The notes under the pieces were generated by a model that was not told the DNA's origin, did not search any database, and saw only the letters and a program-made list of their open reading frames with translations. A stretch of 48,254 nucleotides of DNA from Thalassobaculum litoreum DSM 18839 (GTDB lineage: Bacteria; Pseudomonadota; Alphaproteobacteria; Thalassobaculales; Thalassobaculaceae). Location: contig NZ_FNBW01000022.1 of assembly GCF_900102465.1 (NCBI RefSeq), positions 1 to 48,254 of the forward strand. The letters run 5' to 3'. Position 1 is the stretch's first letter, and every line of letters starts with the position of its first letter. The position numbers and the translations under genes were made by a program. This document shows positions 43,565 to 48,254 of the stretch, piece by piece.

Positions 43565-45646
43565 TTAAGGGGCTCCTTGAGCGATCCAGGATGCGAGGTC
43601 GGCGGCGACCCGGGCCATGACGGGCGACCAGTCGTCGTCGGTCTCCTGCCGATAGACGATCGTCCGCGGATACCAGAGCGAGTCCGACCGGCCGAGTCCC
43701 CAGCGCCAATCGGGCCGGGTCGGCACCAGGGTCCAGCACGGCTTCGCCAGCGCCCCGGCAAAGTGAACCGTGTTGTTGGCCGGACAGACCACCAGATCCA
43801 TCGCCGCAACCAGGGCCGCCAGGCCGTCGAGATCCTGCACCGGATCCACCCCGTGGCTGCCGTCGATCGGCAGTCCGGCCTCGGCCCCGAAGGCCGCGAT
43901 ATCCTCCGGACCCGCGCCGTATTGCAGCGACACCACGGCGGCCCCGGGCACGGCCAGGACGTCACGCCACAGGGCCGGCGCGATGGTCCGGCGGCCGCCG
44001 GTCTTCGGGGCGATCGACCGCCAGGTGATCCCGACCAGCCGCTTGCCGGGATGCCGGGCCTGCAGGCTCGACCGCAGGGCGGCGGCCCGGTCGGCATCGG
44101 GGACGATCCAGGGCTCTGGGATCGCCTCGCCGCCGCAGAACAGGTGCAGACGATCCGGAAGGTCGCCCAGGGCGAGGTGCAGGTCGGCGCCGTGGTGATC
44201 CTCCGTCCGGCCGGTCGGCGGGCCGACATCGGGCACCGCCGCGTCGGGCAAGCTGCGTCGCACGATCGGGCGCAACCGTTCCTCGGTGATGATCGTCAGC
44301 CGGGCGCCGAGCCGGCGCAGGTGCGGCGCCAGGGTCAGGAACTGAACCTCGTCGCCGATACCTTGCTCGCCCCATAACAGCAGATGTCGGCCGGCGATCG
44401 GGTCTCCGTCCCATTCCGGAATGTCGAAGAACCGTCGGAGTCCCGCGCCCTCGGAGGTTTCCAAGCGACGGGTGTGCGCGTGCCAGCCCTCCTGGAACCG
44501 CTCGAGCGCCAGCAGGGCCAGCGCGGTGTTGAGCTGCGCCCGGGCGTGGGTGTCGCTCACCCGGGTCGCATAAGTGCCGTAGGTCACCGCCCCCTGCGGA
44601 TCGCCGGCGCGGCCGAGCTCGACGCCGATGTTGTACCAGGCATCCGGATCGTCCGGCCGGACCACCGCGCCGCGATGCAGCCAGTCCAGGACGCCGGCGC
44701 GGCCCTCATTCTTCGTCGCGAGCAGGGCCATCCGGCTGTACGGCTGTGGCGAGACCGGGTCGAGGGCCATGGCACGCCGGGCCCAATCTTTGGCCTCAAG
44801 CAACCCGGCGAGTTCGCAACACACGGCGATGTCTGTCGGATCGGTCAGCAGGGCACGTTTGTAGGGACGGATCGCATCGGACTCGCGGCCCAGCTTCTGC
44901 AGCGTGCGTGCGCGGTTCGACCAGGCCGCCGCAAGTCGTGGATCGCCGCGGCTGGCGGCCGAGAACCATGCTTCGGCCGTCGCCCAGTCTGCCCTGACGA
45001 AGGCCAGGAGCCCCAGGTTGTTCTGCACGTTGCCGCTGCCGGGAAGGAGGCACAGCGTGCGGCGATACAGCCGTTCGGCCTCCCCGGGGCGCTTGAGATC
45101 GCGCAGCGCGTTGCCGAGGCTGAACAACGCGGCGGACGCGGTCGGGTGAGCGGCGAGCACGCGGCGGAATCCGCCGATCGCCGCCGGGAGATCTCCGCCC
45201 TCGGCCAGTTCCGTACCGATCTCCTGGTTTGCCGTCTCATCGAGCGGCGACACCGTCACCGCCCATCTGAGCAGGGCGATCCGGGTGGTCTCGGATGCAA
45301 GCCGGGACAGGCCGATGACACTGTCCACTTGCTCCGGCGCCAGGATGATCGACCGGCGGTGGCAGGCCATCGCGGCGGGCCGCCTGCCCAAATGGTGGGC
45401 GACGCCGCCGAGGTTGCCCCAGGCCGTTGCCGCGTCGGGTTTCGCGCGGATCGACCGCTGGAGCAGCTCCGTCGCCTCGTCCGCCCGGCCTTCTTCGTAA
45501 CTGAGCATCCCCAGCAGATTGAGCGCGTCGGCGTAATGCTGGTCGTCCGGCGGGATGCGCCGGTACAGCCGGGCCGCACGACCGGGAAATCCGGCGCGCT
45601 GGCATTGGATGCCTTCCTGAAGCATGCGTAGCGACGCCCGGTTCAC
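43565..45646 (-). CDS. TPR protein with C-terminal glycosyltransferase-like domain
   Basis: A 693-residue protein. About 400 residues are TPR repeats (DALNLLGMLSYEEGRADEATELL, ATAWGNLGGVAHHLG, ASAALFSLGNALRDLKRPGEAERLY, NVQNNLGLLAFVRADWATAEAWF). From about 425 onward it looks like the GT9/GT41-like fold often fused to TPRs: HLLLWGEQGIGDEVQFLTLAPHL, RLVGITWRSIAPKTGGRRTI, VVSLQYGAGPEDI and DLVVCPANNTVHFAGALAKP (nucleotide-sugar site). It probably glycosylates a protein or lipid-linked glycan, perhaps a surface protein. It converges with tRNA-Thr and diverges from the giant DUF4347 gene. Confidence 0.84.
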   Translation of the reverse strand: MNRASLRMLQEGIQCQRAGFPGRAARLYRRIPPDDQHYADALNLLGMLSYEEGRADEATELLQRSIRAKPDAATAWGNLGGVAHHLGRRPAAMACHRRSIILAPEQVDSVIGLSRLASETTRIALLRWAVTVSPLDETANQEIGTELAEGGDLPAAIGGFRRVLAAHPTASAALFSLGNALRDLKRPGEAERLYRRTLCLLPGSGNVQNNLGLLAFVRADWATAEAWFSAASRGDPRLAAAWSNRARTLQKLGRESDAIRPYKRALLTDPTDIAVCCELAGLLEAKDWARRAMALDPVSPQPYSRMALLATKNEGRAGVLDWLHRGAVVRPDDPDAWYNIGVELGRAGDPQGAVTYGTYATRVSDTHARAQLNTALALLALERFQEGWHAHTRRLETSEGAGLRRFFDIPEWDGDPIAGRHLLLWGEQGIGDEVQFLTLAPHLRRLGARLTIITEERLRPIVRRSLPDAAVPDVGPPTGRTEDHHGADLHLALGDLPDRLHLFCGGEAIPEPWIVPDADRAAALRSSLQARHPGKRLVGITWRSIAPKTGGRRTIAPALWRDVLAVPGAAVVSLQYGAGPEDIAAFGAEAGLPIDGSHGVDPVQDLDGLAALVAAMDLVVCPANNTVHFAGALAKPCWTLVPTRPDWRWGLGRSDSLWYPRTIVYRQETDDDWSPVMARVAADLASWIAQGAP

Positions 45647-46151
45647 GGCCGATACTCCAGGGGGTAGATGAACCGATCAACCATGCACATGCCGGCAAGC
45701 CTACGACGGACGGACAACCCAAGTCGCGGCCGAGGCAATGGCCGGACCCGGGAAAAATGCGAATGCAACTTAACCATCACGTCTGTCGTCCTTGGAAGCG
45801 TCGTGCTGTCCCATTGTGCACGTGAACATTGAACCGAAGGGCGGGGCGCGTCCCGCGTCAGGATCCGCCAAAGGCACCGGCAACCCCTGATTGGATCGTG
45901 TTCAGTACGAATACCCCTTCGGATTAGTGGGAAATTTGACGTTGTAAACATAAAATTAACTCAGTGCTTTAAGCACCCTTTAAGGCCTTTTCTGTATAAT
46001 TACAGACAATTTAAAGGAAATTTAACGCTGATTTTAACCAGTGGCGAGCGGCCCGTTCTCACGGTCCCGGCCGAGGTGATCAGCAGGTGATGGACGCGGA
46101 AGTCGAACCTGACGCTCTCGCAGTGCTCAGTCCGTTAAGAAGGAACGAACC
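45647..46151. promoter_or_regulatory. 505-base intergenic region with palindromes over a putative promoter
   Basis: The left half is plain leader for the TPR glycosyltransferase gene. From about 45920 to 46040 the DNA becomes AT-rich and holds three close palindromes: GTGCTT-T-AAGCAC (45964-45976), AAGGCCTT (45982-45989) and TCTGTA-TAAT-TACAGA (45991-46006). The last contains a perfect TATAAT hexamer (45995-46000), though no good -35 is seen. This looks like an operator over a promoter for the DUF4347 gene, leaving a leader of about 145 bases. Confidence 0.55.
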
Positions 46152-48254
46152 ATGTTGAAGACGTCTCCTAACCGGCGAGCAATCGTTCGCGCGAAAGGCG
46201 TTGCCGAGATCCTGTTCGTTGACCAGGATGTCGATAACGTCTCCACGCTGCTCGCCGGGCTGCGGCCAGATGTAGAGGTCGTTCGACTCCCCCGGAACGG
46301 CGATCCGATCGCGACGATCGCGCTGACCCTGTCGGGGCGCCGCGAGGTTCCGGCACTTCACATTCTTTCGCACGGCGTCCCAGGCGCGCTGGCCCTGTCC
46401 GGACAGCGGATCGACGCCGCGGCGCTGGCCGCGCGTCCCGCACTCATGGCCGCGATCCGAGACGCGCTGTCCGACGACGCCGAGATCGTGCTGTACGGCT
46501 GTTCGGTGGCGCAGGGAGCGCTCGGCGCTGACTTCGTCGCCGCGCTGACGGCCCTGACCGGCCGATCGGTGGCGGCCTCCGAGGGTCCGGTCGGCGCAGC
46601 CCATCTGGGCGGCGGCTGGCACATCCCCGCACGTGGCGCTCTCGCTTTCGGTACGAAGGCGCAAGCCGCCTACCCGGCGACCTTGGCGAAGGCGACATTC
46701 GGCATCGTCACCACGATCAACACCGTCAACACCCTGACGACGAACGAGTCCGGCACGACGATCCATGTCGTCAAGAGCGACGGCACGCCCATGGCCGGCG
46801 TCAGCTCCGGCTTCCTGGATCCCGGCGTCATCGCCAGCTCGGTCAGCTACACGCTGACCTTCGAAAGCGCGGTGAACATCACGCAGTTCCAGATCGGGGA
46901 ATTCGCGAACCTTGCCAACGAAGGCAACTATGTCTTCACGCCGAATACCGGAACCGCGGTTGTCCTCGCCGACAACAGCGGATCCATCGTCGGGGCGATC
47001 GCCACCCTCAATCCCACCGATTGGAACGGTGTCACCAGCTTTACGGTTTCGACTACCGTCACCTCCAGCTGGCGGGTCGGCCTCGACAACATCGCGTTCA
47101 CGTCCGCTTCTGTGAGCGATACAACCAACGCGGCGGGCTTCAACACCACCACTGGCGCCGGCCTGGTCTCGAGCTCAGTCTTCGTCGGGACCAACGACAC
47201 CCTGACCATCGCCGATGCCAGCCACATCACCAGCACCTCGGTGGCGAATGGCGGCGCCGGCACAGACACGATCGTGCTGGCCAATGGCAGCGACCTGACC
47301 ACCGCCGGCTTTACGCTGACCAATTTCGAGACGCTGACCCTGGCGGCCAACGCCACCGTCACGATGTCGGAAGCGCAGCACGACGCCTTCACCACGATCA
47401 ACGGCAATACCGGCACCGAGGTCATCACGCTGACGACCCTCGACGGCGACGGCCAGGTCCTCGCCGACGCCGACATCGAGAGCTATGTCCTAAACGGGGC
47501 CTATACCCTCACCCTGCAGACCGCCGGCCAGAACATGACCGGCAACGACGGCGCCAACCAGACGGTGCAGTCGAGCGCGGCGGTCGACACCTTGAGCGGC
47601 ACCCTGAACGGCGGTGCTGGCGGGTCTGACACGCTGATCCTGGACACCGGCGACAACATCGCCGGCGCCACCGTCAGCAACTTCGAAAACCTGACCCTGG
47701 AGACCGGTGCGTCGGTCACCATGACGGTGGCCCAGCACGACGCGTTCACCGGCACGGTGACGGCGGCCGGCACGGAGAGCGTCACCCTCTCGGCGACCGG
47801 CGGCGACACCGTCACCACCGGTAAGGCCGCGGTCGAGAGCTATACGCTTGGCGCAAGCGGAATCACCTTCACCCTGGGTGCGGCAGGCCAGAACCTCGCC
47901 GGCAGCAGCGGGGCGGACACGGTCGATGTCGGAACCCTCACCGCGACCGGCACGCTGAACGGGCAAGGCGACACCGACACCCTGTCGATCGGCGACGGCG
48001 GCAGCATCGCCGGCGCCGCGGTCAGCAACTTCGAGAACCTGACCCTGGCCAGCGGCGCTACGGCCACCATCGCTGCGTCGCAGCTCGCGCAATTCTCCGG
48101 AACGGTCACCGCGGCCGGCACCGAGACTGTCAACGTCACCGGCGACGGCAATTTCACGACCCTGGCCAATATCGAGACCGTCTCGGTCGGCGACGACAGC
48201 ACGAACGCCCGGACCGTCACGATCGGCCAGGCCGGAACCAGCGTCAGCGCGACC
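46152..48254 (+). CDS. giant DUF4347 repeat protein (partial, runs off window)
   Basis: The frame is open for 701 codons from ATG 46152 (site AAGGAACG, about 7 bases) to the window edge. Residues about 17-170 are a DUF4347 domain: EILFVDQDVDNVSTLLAGL, ALHILSHGVPGALAL, EIVLYGCSVAQGALGADF and GAAHLGGGWHI. These domains start many large secreted or surface proteins. A beta-rich segment follows, then about 117-120-residue repeats that begin NGGAG/NGQG-xDT (47247, 47607, 47958) and contain SNFENLTL and AQHDAF-like motifs. Composition is Thr/Ala/Gly/Asp-rich and poor in Cys and Lys, as in adhesins exported by type I systems. The C-terminus is not visible. Confidence 0.82.
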   Translation, partial: MLKTSPNRRAIVRAKGVAEILFVDQDVDNVSTLLAGLRPDVEVVRLPRNGDPIATIALTLSGRREVPALHILSHGVPGALALSGQRIDAAALAARPALMAAIRDALSDDAEIVLYGCSVAQGALGADFVAALTALTGRSVAASEGPVGAAHLGGGWHIPARGALAFGTKAQAAYPATLAKATFGIVTTINTVNTLTTNESGTTIHVVKSDGTPMAGVSSGFLDPGVIASSVSYTLTFESAVNITQFQIGEFANLANEGNYVFTPNTGTAVVLADNSGSIVGAIATLNPTDWNGVTSFTVSTTVTSSWRVGLDNIAFTSASVSDTTNAAGFNTTTGAGLVSSSVFVGTNDTLTIADASHITSTSVANGGAGTDTIVLANGSDLTTAGFTLTNFETLTLAANATVTMSEAQHDAFTTINGNTGTEVITLTTLDGDGQVLADADIESYVLNGAYTLTLQTAGQNMTGNDGANQTVQSSAAVDTLSGTLNGGAGGSDTLILDTGDNIAGATVSNFENLTLETGASVTMTVAQHDAFTGTVTAAGTESVTLSATGGDTVTTGKAAVESYTLGASGITFTLGAAGQNLAGSSGADTVDVGTLTATGTLNGQGDTDTLSIGDGGSIAGAAVSNFENLTLASGATATIAASQLAQFSGTVTAAGTETVNVTGDGNFTTLANIETVSVGDDSTNARTVTIGQAGTSVSAT

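Overview
The window is high-GC bacterial chromosome with alphaproteobacterial gene order. The best marker is the block murA / DUF2948 / hisG / hisD / UPF0262 / low-Mr phosphatase / infA / maf / RNase E/G / yacG (about 35.2-42.9 kb), an arrangement known from Alphaproteobacteria. TRAP and Ugp transporters, a TauD-type dioxygenase and several TPR enzymes suggest a free-living heterotroph, perhaps in the Rhodospirillales. Genus and species cannot be read from this sequence.

Layout. (1) 1-4192: early region and one end of a Mu-like transposable prophage. It holds an S24 repressor on the + strand, a divergent Ner-like protein, a small unknown protein, a ParB-like protein and an MT-A70 methyltransferase. 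Beyond the repressor lies a terminal segment with three copies of a 15-bp motif. The prophage appears to have cut an Old-Yellow-Enzyme gene, whose C-terminal part remains at 4193-4699. (2) 4.87-7.5 kb: ligase-associated exonuclease plus ATP-dependent DNA ligase. (3) 7.6-13 kb: PilZ protein, pentapeptide-repeat protein, guanidino-modifying enzyme, acyl-CoA synthetase and an enolase-superfamily enzyme. (4) 13-17.7 kb: membrane histidine kinase, subtilisin-like protease and PAS protein. (5) 17.8-22.2 kb: 2-oxoglutarate dioxygenase plus NIPSNAP protein, a TRAP permease pair and a winged-helix regulator. (6) 22.4-26 kb: a two-gene cell-envelope module, a large lipoprotein with peptidoglycan-binding-like repeats followed 2 bases later by a trypsin-like protease fused to a GH19-like muralytic domain. 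(7) 26-31.5 kb: Ugp-type ABC transporter and a TIM-barrel isomerase. (8) 31.7-35.1 kb: tRNA-Phe and two overlapping TPR enzymes (an oxygenase and a methyltransferase). (9) 35.2-43.3 kb: the conserved housekeeping block. (10) 43.4-48.25 kb: tRNA-Thr, a TPR glycosyltransferase and the start of a giant DUF4347 repeat protein that runs off the window.

The strongest candidate for an undescribed system is the lipoprotein / protease-GH19 pair at 22.4-26.0 kb, with a short regulator diverging from it across an AT-rich gap. The prophage end offers the clearest DNA-level structure: phased operators, terminal 15-mers and an interrupted host gene. All family calls come from reading motifs; no database search was run.
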